Of a stretch of DNA of 64,000 bases, positions 16,724 through 24,500 are shown one piece after another. Position 1 is the stretch's first letter; each line of letters starts with the position of its first letter. Position numbers and translations under genes: made by a program. The DNA is from Sphingobacterium sp. UGAL515B_05 (GTDB lineage Bacteria > Bacteroidota > Bacteroidia > Sphingobacteriales > Sphingobacteriaceae), in the NCBI RefSeq assembly GCF_033097525.1, contig NZ_CP109907.1, positions 4,278,001 through 4,342,000 of the forward strand. Reading direction: 5' to 3'. The notes beneath the pieces are model-generated. The model did no database searches. It was not told the DNA's origin and saw nothing but the letters and a program-made list of their open reading frames with translations.

Positions 16724-18349
16724 TTATTTATACATTTCTTCACGTTGCGCTTTCACCACATCGCTATTAATGTATTCATCGTAAGTCATCAATTTGTCGA
16801 TGATACCTTTCGGAGTCAATTCGATGATTCTATTTGCAACAGTTTCAGTCAATTCGTGGTCACGGGATGTGAACAACATTGATCCTTTAAAATCAGACAT
16901 TCCATTGTTCAATGCAGTGATAGATTCCAAATCCAAGTGGTTGGTTGGTTCATCAAAGATTAGGAAGTTGGCGCCTTGAAGCATCATACGAGAAAACATA
17001 CAACGCATTTTTTCTCCTCCTGAAAGCACAGATACTTTCTTCATAACTTCTTCACCAGAGAACAACATTTTCCCTAGAAATCCACGTATAAATTGTTCGT
17101 CCGCCTCCGGGTTAGTCGTATAGTTTCTCAACCAGTCCACTAAATTCTCATTTTTTCCTTCGAAGAATGCGGCATTTTCAATCGGCATATCGGCAGGAGT
17201 GATGGTAACGCCCCATTTGAATTCGCCACCGAAATCGGTGTCTCTACCAGTTATAATGTCATAAAATGCTGTGGTTACCAATGAATTTGGACCTAGAACA
17301 GCGATTTTATCGCCTTTATTAATCATAAAGGTAATATCCTTGAAGAATACCTCGCCATTGACCGTTTTGCTTAAGCCTTCAACTTGTAGCGTTTGATCTC
17401 CTGGTTCACGATTCATGGTATTGAACATGATGGCCGGATATTTACGGTTGGATGGTTTAATCTCGTCAATATTAATTTTATCCAATGCTTTCTTACGAGA
17501 AGTAGCTTGTTTGGATTTGGAAGCGTTGGCAGAGAACCGACGGATAAACTCCTGAAGTTCTTTTACTTTATCTTCCATTTTCTTGTTTTGATCAGAACGT
17601 TGCTTTAACGCTAATTGGGAAGATTCGTACCAGAACGAGTAGTTACCCGTATAGATTGTCATCTTACCAAAATCAATATCCACCGTATGCGTACATACAG
17701 CATCCAGGAAGTGACGGTCGTGGGATACAACTAAGACGATTGCCTCGTAACTCGCTAAAAAATCCTCTAACCATGCGATGGTATTAATATCCAAATCATT
17801 GGTAGGCTCATCGAGAATCAAAATATCTGGTTTGCCAAATAATGCTTGCGCTAAGAGTACGCGGACTTTTTGGTTACCGTCAATTTCAGAAACTAACTTA
17901 TAATGTAGTTCTTCTTTAATGCCTAAACTGCTCAATAAAGTTGCGGCATTAGATTCGGCATTCCATCCATCCATTTCAGCAAAAAGACTTTCCAGTTCGC
18001 CAGCGCGTTCGCCGTCGGCATCAGAGAAATCCTCTTTCATGTAAATGGCATCTTTCTCTTTCATGATTTTGTAAAGCTCTTGGTTACCCATCATGACAGT
18101 TTCAAGAACAGTAAATTCATCGAAAGCATAGTGATCCTGACTTAAAACAGACATGCGTTCGCCTGGCGTGAATGCCACTGAACCTGTCGAAGGATCAACT
18201 TCCCCTGAGATAATTTTTAAGAAAGTAGATTTACCTGCTCCATTAGCACCAATAATACCGTAACAGTTTCCAGGTGTGAATTTTAGATTGACATCTTCGA
18301 ATAGTACACGTTTACCAAAACGAAGGGAGAGATTTGACACATTAATCAT
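16724..18349 (-). CDS. ABC-F family ATPase, YbiT-like
   Basis: Soluble twin-ABC protein of 541 residues, probably acting on ribosomes. NBD1 has Walker A GANGAGKST (34-42), Walker B ILILDEPTNDLD and switch SHDRHF. The linker carries the ABC-F motif RFSANASKSKQATSRKK (271-287). NBD2 has LSGGEK (442-447) and DEPTNHLD, but its P-loop is GPNSLVTTA (353-361) without the lysine, and its switch reads SRDHEL in place of SHDRE. NBD2 is therefore probably ATP-hydrolysis defective. Overall identity to E. coli YbiT is plain. Confidence 0.92.
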   Translation of the reverse strand: MINVSNLSLRFGKRVLFEDVNLKFTPGNCYGIIGANGAGKSTFLKIISGEVDPSTGSVAFTPGERMSVLSQDHYAFDEFTVLETVMMGNQELYKIMKEKDAIYMKEDFSDADGERAGELESLFAEMDGWNAESNAATLLSSLGIKEELHYKLVSEIDGNQKVRVLLAQALFGKPDILILDEPTNDLDINTIAWLEDFLASYEAIVLVVSHDRHFLDAVCTHTVDIDFGKMTIYTGNYSFWYESSQLALKQRSDQNKKMEDKVKELQEFIRRFSANASKSKQATSRKKALDKINIDEIKPSNRKYPAIMFNTMNREPGDQTLQVEGLSKTVNGEVFFKDITFMINKGDKIAVLGPNSLVTTAFYDIITGRDTDFGGEFKWGVTITPADMPIENAAFFEGKNENLVDWLRNYTTNPEADEQFIRGFLGKMLFSGEEVMKKVSVLSGGEKMRCMFSRMMLQGANFLIFDEPTNHLDLESITALNNGMSDFKGSMLFTSRDHELTETVANRIIELTPKGIIDKLMTYDEYINSDVVKAQREEMYK

Positions 18350-18507
18350 TCAGCAATGAAATTTTTGTATTTTTTATTGTAAATATTCTGTTTATCAGAG
18401 TTTTATGTATATTAAGTAAGTAGTTCTTTTGTTGTGTTGTACACGATTGTACAATAATATTTGTATATAATTGAAACATATAATTTACAAATCATTTACA
18501 AAGAACG

Positions 18508-19052
18508 ATGGCTACTGTCGCAGCAGTTATACTTAAACACCATAAAAAAACAAGACGGCACTTTTAATGTAAAAATTAGAATACCACATAAAGTATCTAC
18601 TGTTTACATAGATACAAGCATCATTGCCGGCAAGTCTGATGTTGACACAAAGATACGATTAAAAAAGGTATTTATCGACACATACTTGACTTCTACAGTG
18701 AATGATTATCGAAAGAAATTAAACGCCTTGGGGCCTAAAGTTGACTACATGTCAGCATCTGATATTAAGGAGTATTTTTCGTTGGAAGATGAGCTTATTG
18801 ATTTTATTAAGTTTGCCGATGAAAACGTCCAGACGTTAATAAATAGCACTAGAAAGAGTACCGGATTAAGAAGGAAAAAGAGAATTATTTTTTTTCACAA
18901 AGTTCTTAAATAAAGCTTAGTTTAGTGTTGATCTTATTAATTCTAAGTTACTTCGTGCATTTGAAAAATATTTATTCGATAATAAATATGCAGTTAATAC
19001 TGTACGAAATACAATGGCAGATATAAGGGTATTTTCCCATCTTGCAAAGTAA
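18508..19052 (+). pseudogene. Tyrosine recombinase (phage integrase family) relic
   Basis: The original start is MATVAAVILKHHKK at 18508, typical of Bacteroidota integrases. A 7-A run at 18544-18550 shifts the frame into KKQDGTFNVKIRIPHK and the rest of the arm-binding domain, which reads to a stop at 18913. A further shift leads into the SAM-like core-binding segment INSKLLRAFEKYLFDN then KYAVNTVRNTMADIRVF, ending at 19052. The whole catalytic R-H-R-Y domain is missing. This is a dead integrase and the best sign that the following 2.5 kb is a decayed island. Confidence 0.85.
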
Positions 19053-19164
19053 GATTTAAGCCCGCTTGATACAATGAAATATATCCTCCTTGGGCAAGTA
19101 CAAAACTATTAAATGACGTAATAAAAAAGACAAGAGATAAAATGTATTTTAATACATATTTCAT
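18994..19164 (-). pseudogene. 3'-truncated secreted protein gene
   Basis: Begins with ATG overlapping the stop of the upstream lipoprotein gene by 4 bp (ATGA), so it was translationally coupled to it. It encodes a clear signal peptide (MKYVLKYILSLVFFITSFNS, cleaved near LAQ), then GGYISLYQAGLNLTLQ. After that it runs antisense into the integrase relic and stops at 18994, giving 56 residues. The mature part appears lost where the two relics join, near 19045-19060. Product unknown. Confidence 0.65.
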
Positions 19165-19451
19165 AGCGTGATAGTATTTAGGGTTGAAATCATATCAACG
19201 AGTTTGTATTCGCCAGTATACCCCTTCAGATATAGACTTTGATTTTCAGGTGAATAGCCAATAACATCTTTTTCTAAACCGAAAAACTTTGCCATCTTAG
19301 CTTTTAAAATATCTATTTCATATTTTGTTCCGTCGATGATGACATACTTAGAACTATCGATGGTTTCTTGATCTGGTTTAGATGGTTGATCCTTCTTGCA
19401 CGCGCCAAAGCCTAGCCCTAGCAGCGCAACAAATACTAAATATCTTTTCAC
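19161..19451 (-). CDS. Small lipoprotein, hypothetical
   Basis: 96 residues with a lipoprotein signal (ALLGLGFGACKKD, lipobox Cys18), then a short globular domain (YVIIDGTKYEIDILKAKMAK, then FFGLEKDVIGYSPENQSLYL). No family recognised. It overlaps a truncated secreted-protein gene by 4 bp, so the pair was an operon. It is surrounded by relics, and its own function may be lost. Confidence 0.65.
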   Translation of the reverse strand: MKRYLVFVALLGLGFGACKKDQPSKPDQETIDSSKYVIIDGTKYEIDILKAKMAKFFGLEKDVIGYSPENQSLYLKGYTGEYKLVDMISTLNTITL

Positions 19452-19583
19452 TTGGTAATATAATTAGGGTGAAAGATAAATAATTTTATGGTGAAGAATA
19501 AGGGGGCAGGGAAGTTCTACACAAAAGTGTATACGTACAGAAATAGAAAAGCCTAGGCTTAACAGTTTAATTTATATAGTATT

Positions 19584-20162
19584 CTATTGCAGCCCAAGAG
19601 GGGGGATAAGGGAATTCCCATACTTAGCATAATTCGATAATAAATCCCATCCAATTACTGGAACAAATGCGAAATCTGCTTGATTGTAAAAATGATACCA
19701 TAAATTGTGGCTTATTACATAGTCTATGTACGAATCCATAGTTTCCTCTGGCGTTTTACATAGAGTGTTTACATTCCTTATGACAGTTAATGCTACACTA
19801 AATAAATTTTCGAATTTATTTATCTGTTCGGACGGTGAATTTATTGAAATGATTGATGACACGTCGAAAATTTGACCAAAAGTGTAATTATTAATCCAGT
19901 CACTTGTTTCATCTATTGGGCCATCTGGTGTTCCTTGTTCTTGATCACCAACTGCACCATTTCCTGTGCCCCCTCCCGTTCCACGAACTTTCGAAATACA
20001 ATTTTGATAATTGCTTGAGGCAGAAGTATTGCCTAAATGTGCTTCAGAAATAAATTCAACAATACGTCCTTTGATTGATTGTGCATCTGCACTGTTAGAT
20101 TGCGGAAATAGGAATAGCGATACATGTCTTGAACTTTGATAATTCCCAGTTATGAGTGAAAA
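19584..20162 (-). pseudogene. 5'-truncated gene fragment, unknown product
   Basis: An open frame of 192 codons runs from a stop at 20163-20165 to the stop at 19584 with no ATG; the only common start is a GTG at 19862. The part before that GTG is protein-like (ADAQSIKGRIVEFISEAHLG and a Gly-rich RGTGGGTGNGAVGDQEQGTP stretch), so the real gene began further upstream and has lost its start. The C-terminal 92 residues form a helical domain. No family recognised. Confidence 0.55.
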
Positions 20163-20165
20163 TTA

Positions 20166-20575
20166 CATAGATTTTACCAGTAAGCCTTGAGTGCTTTGGC
20201 CTACACAATTCCTCTGAAAGCTTGTGCAGTAACACCACCCAAAAGACTGTTAGCATTCCTAGCTCCTTTCTAAACTTCAGTTTTATTTTTATTTTTGTGA
20301 TGCTAACAGTGGGGGGGCAACCTTTCAAACACTTTTAAAGAAAAAGAGCGAGAAATTCCTCCGTACAGCTATTACGATATTAAGATGTATTATATACATT
20401 CTGCAAATAGTTCAGGCCATCATTAGTCTATGATCTACTTTAATGCAGGCGTGCTTTCATTGGCAGTTGATCAAAAAAGATATAAGACCAACTTAGGAGG
20501 TAATCGCTTGAAGAGAGTCTTCATTTCCATTTTTAGCTTTTTCTAAACTTTACGTTTCTTCGCAATAACCTCTCT
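20166..20575. other. Non-coding or decayed stretch in the island
   Basis: No intact gene is supported. On the plus strand one frame reads protein-like to a stop at 20431 (KEKEREIPPYSYYDIKMYY) and continues in the same frame after it (SMIYFNAGVLSLAVDQKRY) to about 20547. This looks like a mutated gene remnant. On the minus strand a 77-residue ORF (20095-20328) has no credible protein features. Confidence 0.35.
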
Positions 20576-20734
20576 TTACTTGTCAAACTTAAGGCGTGAG
20601 TGGAAAGTTATTATTTGTTTGTCTAATTCTTCTATTAAGGAAATAGGACAATCCATTATTAATACTATTTCCTCCTTGCTCATATCTGTTCTGTGCAGAT
20701 GCTCTATTAATTTTTCTATTTCCTGGGGTGTCAT
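20576..20734 (-). CDS. 52-residue hypothetical protein
   Basis: ATG-to-stop frame on the minus strand encoding an acidic, helical protein (MTPQEIEKLIEHLHRTDMSK, then EEIVLIMDCPISLIEELDKQ). The composition is much more protein-like than the antisense frame. No family recognised. It is divergent from a 36-residue membrane protein whose start lies 20 bp away. Probably cargo of the decayed island. Confidence 0.55.
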   Translation of the reverse strand: MTPQEIEKLIEHLHRTDMSKEEIVLIMDCPISLIEELDKQIITFHSRLKFDK

Positions 20735-20754
20735 TTTTTTATTATTTTGGTGTT

Positions 20755-20865
20755 ATGAAAAGGCATAAAATTATTTACCTACTTGGAACTATTATTATGA
20801 TTGCGAACGCGTTGTTTGTAGTTCCATACCTAATTGAAGAATTAGGAAAGTCGATTGATAAATAG
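20755..20865 (+). CDS. 36-residue membrane protein
   Basis: MKRHKIIYLLGTIIMIANAL then FVVPYLIEELGKSIDK: a positively charged N-terminus, one hydrophobic segment and a charged tail, the form of a single-span small membrane protein. It ends 1 bp before the end of the convergent 43-residue gene. Function unknown. Confidence 0.5.
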   Translation: MKRHKIIYLLGTIIMIANALFVVPYLIEELGKSIDK

Positions 20866-20866
20866 C

Positions 20867-20998
20867 TTATCCATTTCCTTTCTTCGCATTTCTCGATGAT
20901 TTTAAAGTTTTCACTATCAATACAGAAATGCCATATATAAAAGATCCAACATCCGATATCAGATAGGCTATGTGATAAATTTTAAGAAGACTATTCAT
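20867..20998 (-). CDS. 43-residue membrane protein with strong ribosome binding site
   Basis: MNSLLKIYHIAYLISDVGSF then IYGISVLIVKTLKSSRNAKK: one or two hydrophobic segments and a basic tail. A perfect AGGAGG (complement of 21005-21010) sits 6 nt before the ATG, unusual for Bacteroidota, which seldom use Shine-Dalgarno sites. The stop of the upstream broken gene overlaps its start (ATGAATAG), so the two were coupled. Function unknown. Confidence 0.6.
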   Translation of the reverse strand: MNSLLKIYHIAYLISDVGSFIYGISVLIVKTLKSSRNAKKGNG

Positions 20999-21159
20999 TT
21001 ATAACCTCCTCTCGTTCTGTAGCAATATCATATTCTCAGAGTTTAACTTCACTTGGTTCGATCTTGAGTGTGGTTAGCATTTCTTCTCTTTTTTTGCTTT
21101 GTTTCAAGCTCCTCCGAGAATTTGAACAACGGTTTTCTTACCGTATTAAACAGCGCCAT
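20991..21159 (-). pseudogene. Small basic protein gene broken by frameshift and nonsense mutation
   Basis: Starts MALFNTVRKPLFKFSEELET at 21159 after a perfect AGGAGG site (complement of 21165-21170). As read, it ends after 36 residues at 21049. Removing one A from the 7-A run after codon 22 gives REEMLTTLKIEPSEVKL, then a TGA, then EYDIATEREEVINE up to a TAG at 20991 that overlaps the next gene's start. The continuous coding character across both lesions supports a recently broken gene of about 55 codons. Confidence 0.6.
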
Positions 21160-21305
21160 TAGAACCTCCTTTCAATATTAATTTGCTGAGTAAAACAACT
21201 GGCTTATTTGCAATTCGTGGTCACATAAAGTAACTCTTATGAGTTCTTTAATAAGTAGAGATTAACTAGTTCTGATTTTAAAAAATAGTGTGCTTGGATC
21301 CTCCA

Positions 21306-21455
21306 TCAATTCCTCATTGGCCATGCTTGCTTGATCACATTTAAAATGAAATCATTGTAGCTGTCTATTGAATTTGGATTCCAGTTATGCCGTGAAATTT
21401 CAATAGATGGAGAGGATCTTTGAAATGAAGCGTGAAATCCAGCAATGTGTGCACA
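21306..21455 (-). pseudogene. C-terminal gene fragment, unknown product
   Basis: Fifty codons open on the minus strand without a start codon near the beginning. They read AHIAGFHASFQRSSPSIEIS, RHNWNPNSIDSYNDFILN, then VIKQAWPMRN before TGA. The wording is protein-like and the upstream boundary is a stop, so this is probably the 3' end of a lost gene. No family recognised. Confidence 0.4.
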
Positions 21456-21527
21456 TTATGAATTAATAAATTATAAATATTGTGTTGGTGATTTAAATTG
21501 GCTTCTTTTTTGTGGACAAGAGCTGAA

Positions 21528-22520
21528 ATGAAATCAATTATGAAAAGAAATAGAATAACGGGTGCCGTTATACTTGCTGTAGCTTTTTTATTTAATATCC
21601 AAGGAGCCTCGGCTCAATTTGGAGGGCTATTGGATAAGGCAAGCAAAGCCGTTGCTTCCAAGGGGAGCAAGGTACTTGGATTGGATAAACTTTTAAAAGA
21701 GCCAGAAGCAATAAGTACCAGTTTTGAGGACGTCAATAGGAAAGGAGAGCAAATGCCTGATTTTCAAAATACGGCAGTTTATAAACCTTTAGAAAATCTA
21801 CAAAAGAATGGTAGTGATGGCTATGTATTGGAAGCAGGCCATTTTGAAATGACCAATAAAAGCTATTGCTTGAAAGCGGGTACCTACGCACCATCAAAGG
21901 GTGATGGATATATGTATGCACCTACATTGGGCAAGAAGAGAGACGTGGTCATCGCAATTTTGAAAAGCGCTGAAAAGCATCCTGAAGTTGCACAATCAGA
22001 TATACAGATGCTATTGTGGACGATCATTGCGAAGACAAAATTTATTGATTATTCGGGTCCGGTGAAAGAAACAGCCTTAAAATTGCTTACAGCTGAACAA
22101 ATTTTGCATTTAGAAGGTGGAGCGCTTGGCGTTTTGCCATTTGATGTTGTCCAAAAAGCCAAAGACCAAATGCCACCGGCAATACAGACAATTTTTGAAG
22201 CGGAAAATAATATTCGGCAGCTCGTTTCCTCAGGAAACTATTCGTACGCTGATTTTGAACAATATGCAATCTTAGCTGGTATGGCTGAGCCTCGTACGGA
22301 CGTGCCAAGTGGTATTTGGACGCTTCACCCCGATGGTTATTATGTTCGTTATTATCCAAGTGGTTATGCGGTTACTAAAGTTCAGGTGTATGTCCCTCAA
22401 GAATTGATTACAAAATTGAATGGTAAGAAGCTTGTATACGATGCAACAGATGATATTGCCTGTCCGGCAAATACGGGGTCGCAACGATTAGCACAAACGA
22501 ATGAACCGATTCGTGATTAA
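21528..22520 (+). CDS. Secreted protein of unknown function
   Basis: About 330 residues with a signal peptide (ITGAVILAVAFLFNIQGASA) and then a soluble exported domain with helical (ASKAVASKGSKVLGLDKLL, VKETALKLLTAEQILHL) and aromatic, Pro-rich segments (GIWTLHPDGYYVRYYPSG). The frame is open from 21498; ATG at 21528 or 21540 gives the signal peptide. It resembles unnamed Bacteroidota exported proteins, but no domain is recognised. It converges on a 58-residue membrane gene across a 25-bp hairpin. Confidence 0.75.
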   Translation: MKSIMKRNRITGAVILAVAFLFNIQGASAQFGGLLDKASKAVASKGSKVLGLDKLLKEPEAISTSFEDVNRKGEQMPDFQNTAVYKPLENLQKNGSDGYVLEAGHFEMTNKSYCLKAGTYAPSKGDGYMYAPTLGKKRDVVIAILKSAEKHPEVAQSDIQMLLWTIIAKTKFIDYSGPVKETALKLLTAEQILHLEGGALGVLPFDVVQKAKDQMPPAIQTIFEAENNIRQLVSSGNYSYADFEQYAILAGMAEPRTDVPSGIWTLHPDGYYVRYYPSGYAVTKVQVYVPQELITKLNGKKLVYDATDDIACPANTGSQRLAQTNEPIRD

Positions 22521-22567
22521 TATGTTGAGTCATTGAAAGTTTGATGGGAAGTGAAGGGGATGTGGAA

Positions 22568-22621
22568 GGAAATTTAATGAATAAGGGAGATCTACTGATC
22601 TCCCTTATTCATTAAATTTCC
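22568..22621. terminator. 25-bp perfect hairpin shared by two convergent genes
   Basis: Left arm 22568-22592 and right arm 22597-22621 are exact reverse complements with a TACT loop. It follows the secreted-protein gene by 48 nt and, on the minus strand, encodes the last residues and stop codon of the 58-residue membrane protein. It probably ends transcription from both sides. Confidence 0.8.
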
Positions 22622-22781
22622 TCTTTTGCCTCCTGTATAATATATAAACAATGACAATGATAGCGATGATTGCTAAAATAATGTAATGGGAACCTGAATG
22701 TTGGGTTTTATCCTCTGTCGTCTGCGCATATGTAAAATTTGCTACGAAAAGAAGCACCATGAAAATCCACTTCTTGCACAT
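22605..22781 (-). CDS. 58-residue membrane protein
   Basis: Signal peptide (KKWIFMVLLFVANFTYAQ), a short polar linker, one transmembrane helix (HYIILAIIAIIVIVYILY) and a basic tail RRQKRKFNE. It is a type I single-span small protein with its tail in the cytoplasm. The stop codon lies inside the perfect hairpin that separates it from the convergent secreted-protein gene. No family recognised. Confidence 0.65.
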   Translation of the reverse strand: MCKKWIFMVLLFVANFTYAQTTEDKTQHSGSHYIILAIIAIIVIVYILYRRQKRKFNE

Positions 22782-23110
22782 AATAAACGGTTTATTAACT
22801 ATAGTAGCAAGCTAAGTATTTTTTGCAACAAAGTCAAATTAATTCGGTAAAAAATAACTAAGATTTTTATAAAATTTTAATGCATAACCTCTGTTTCTCA
22901 CATTTGATTCGTTATGTTCGAAAAATACAAGGATAGCAGAAGAGCTTTTGTCTTTTTATTCGCTTTTTGGTTCTTTTACCACTAATAAAACACAGCTAAT
23001 TCACCTTTTTTACATTGGATATAGCTCCGGATATTGTTTAGGGAATTCGGTAAATGGTCCTAAAAATCGTATCTTGTGAACCTTTGTAAGCGTTTTTAGA
23101 TATTCAAATC
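22782..23110. other. AT-rich intergenic region upstream of nhaA
   Basis: About 330 bp with no supportable gene. It should hold the promoters of nhaA and of the divergent 58-residue gene; only an imperfect TATCTTGTG near 23070 resembles a -7 element. Confidence 0.35.
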
Positions 23111-24298
23111 ATGTCAAAACTTATCAATTTAACTGTCTTTAAAGAATTCTTAAAATCCAGCTTTGCTGGTGGAATTATACTTTTTTCCTGTGTTATTCTG
23201 GCATTGATCGTAGCAAATACATCATTGTATGCCAGTGTAATGGAATTTCTGAACCGGGAAGTAGGCTTTGAGAGCGGTCATATTCATTTAAAATATTCGT
23301 GGTTATTGTGGCTCAACGATGGTTTGATGGCTATTTTCTTTTTACTAGTGGGGCTCGAGATCAAACGTGAAATTGTAGAGGGTGAACTCTCATCGCCAAG
23401 TAAAGCAATTCTGCCCATTTTGGCTGCGGTTGGTGGGGCGCTTTTGCCTGCCATCATTTATTTTGTATTAAATCAGGGAACGGATACTGCAAACGGCTGG
23501 GGAATCCCTATGGCAACGGATATTGCATTTGCTTTAGCGGTTATCACGCTTCTGGGAAATAAGGTACCTGCCAGTCTTAAGATCTTTTTGGCTGCGCTAG
23601 CGATTGTTGACGACCTACTTGCCATATTGGTTATTGCGATCTTTTATAGCAATGGTATTCATGCGACCTATTTATTTATCGCTTTAGGTATCTTTCTGTT
23701 TTTGATCGTGTTAAATAAATTGGGCGTTAAAGCGATATGGGCTTACCTGATTCCGGGACTATTTATTTGGTACTTTGTTCACCACTCGGGTATTCATGCA
23801 ACAATAGCTGGCGTGCTGGTGGCCATGACGTTACCAACAACACCGGATGCGGAAGAATCTCCCTTGGAAAAACTTGAGCATCTATTGACCAAACCTGTCA
23901 ATTTCATTATCATTCCGCTGTTTGCATTTGCGAATACGCTTATTCCAATCCATGGGGAAATGATTGGTGGTTTGACTTCAAAATTGGGGATCGGTATTAT
24001 CCTTGGCCTAATCGCTGGTAAATCAATTGGGATATTTTTGATCTGTTTTATTGCTAAAAAATTGAAGATTGCGCAATTACCGGAAGGGGCTGGCTGGAAA
24101 CAGATTTTTGGTGTAGGCTTGTTGGGGGGAATCGGTTTCACGATGTCGATCTTCATCTCGATACTATCTTTTGATGATAGCATGCTGATTGAAGAAGCAA
24201 AGTTCGCGGTTCTGATCGCTTCATTATGCGCTGGCTTGCTAGGCTATGTCGTTTTGAGCGCAGTGTCAGCCGCAAAGAAAACAGCGGTTATTGATTAG
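23111..24298 (+). CDS. nhaA: Na+/H+ antiporter NhaA
   Basis: Inner membrane sodium/proton exchanger of 395 residues with 12 hydrophobic segments. The key acidic residues are present: Asp137 in ATDIAFALAV and the Asp167-Asp168 pair in ALAIVDDLLAIL, equivalent to E. coli D133, D163 and D164. MAIFFLLVGLEIKRE and HHSGIHATIAGVL are family hallmarks. It is a single gene. Role: sodium and alkaline pH homeostasis. Confidence 0.97.
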   Translation: MSKLINLTVFKEFLKSSFAGGIILFSCVILALIVANTSLYASVMEFLNREVGFESGHIHLKYSWLLWLNDGLMAIFFLLVGLEIKREIVEGELSSPSKAILPILAAVGGALLPAIIYFVLNQGTDTANGWGIPMATDIAFALAVITLLGNKVPASLKIFLAALAIVDDLLAILVIAIFYSNGIHATYLFIALGIFLFLIVLNKLGVKAIWAYLIPGLFIWYFVHHSGIHATIAGVLVAMTLPTTPDAEESPLEKLEHLLTKPVNFIIIPLFAFANTLIPIHGEMIGGLTSKLGIGIILGLIAGKSIGIFLICFIAKKLKIAQLPEGAGWKQIFGVGLLGGIGFTMSIFISILSFDDSMLIEEAKFAVLIASLCAGLLGYVVLSAVSAAKKTAVID

Positions 24299-24500
24299 AT
24301 TTTGCATAGATAGCAGTCGTATGCTTGGCTTACAGGAATGTGTAGGACAGTTGTTTTTGGTCAAATTCATTTCTGATTCCCTCATGGATTAATCCTATCT
24401 GTACATCTATTTGAAAGCGGATAACGAGCTATAGGTATTAAATTTTAGACTTTTATGAATTAGATTTAGTAATTTAGGGCACAACAATAAAAACAATACG

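Noticed and set aside
20095..20328. 77-residue minus-strand ORF in the decayed island
   Set aside because: Composition (runs such as KIKIKLKFRKE and HSRLTGKIY) is not protein-like, and it overlaps the better frame of the start-less fragment. Left out as a gene.
20580..20768. 62-residue plus-strand ORF
   Set aside because: Antisense to the 52-residue minus-strand gene, which has far better protein character.
23794..24183. 129-residue ORF opposite nhaA
   Set aside because: Antisense shadow of conserved membrane segments in nhaA.
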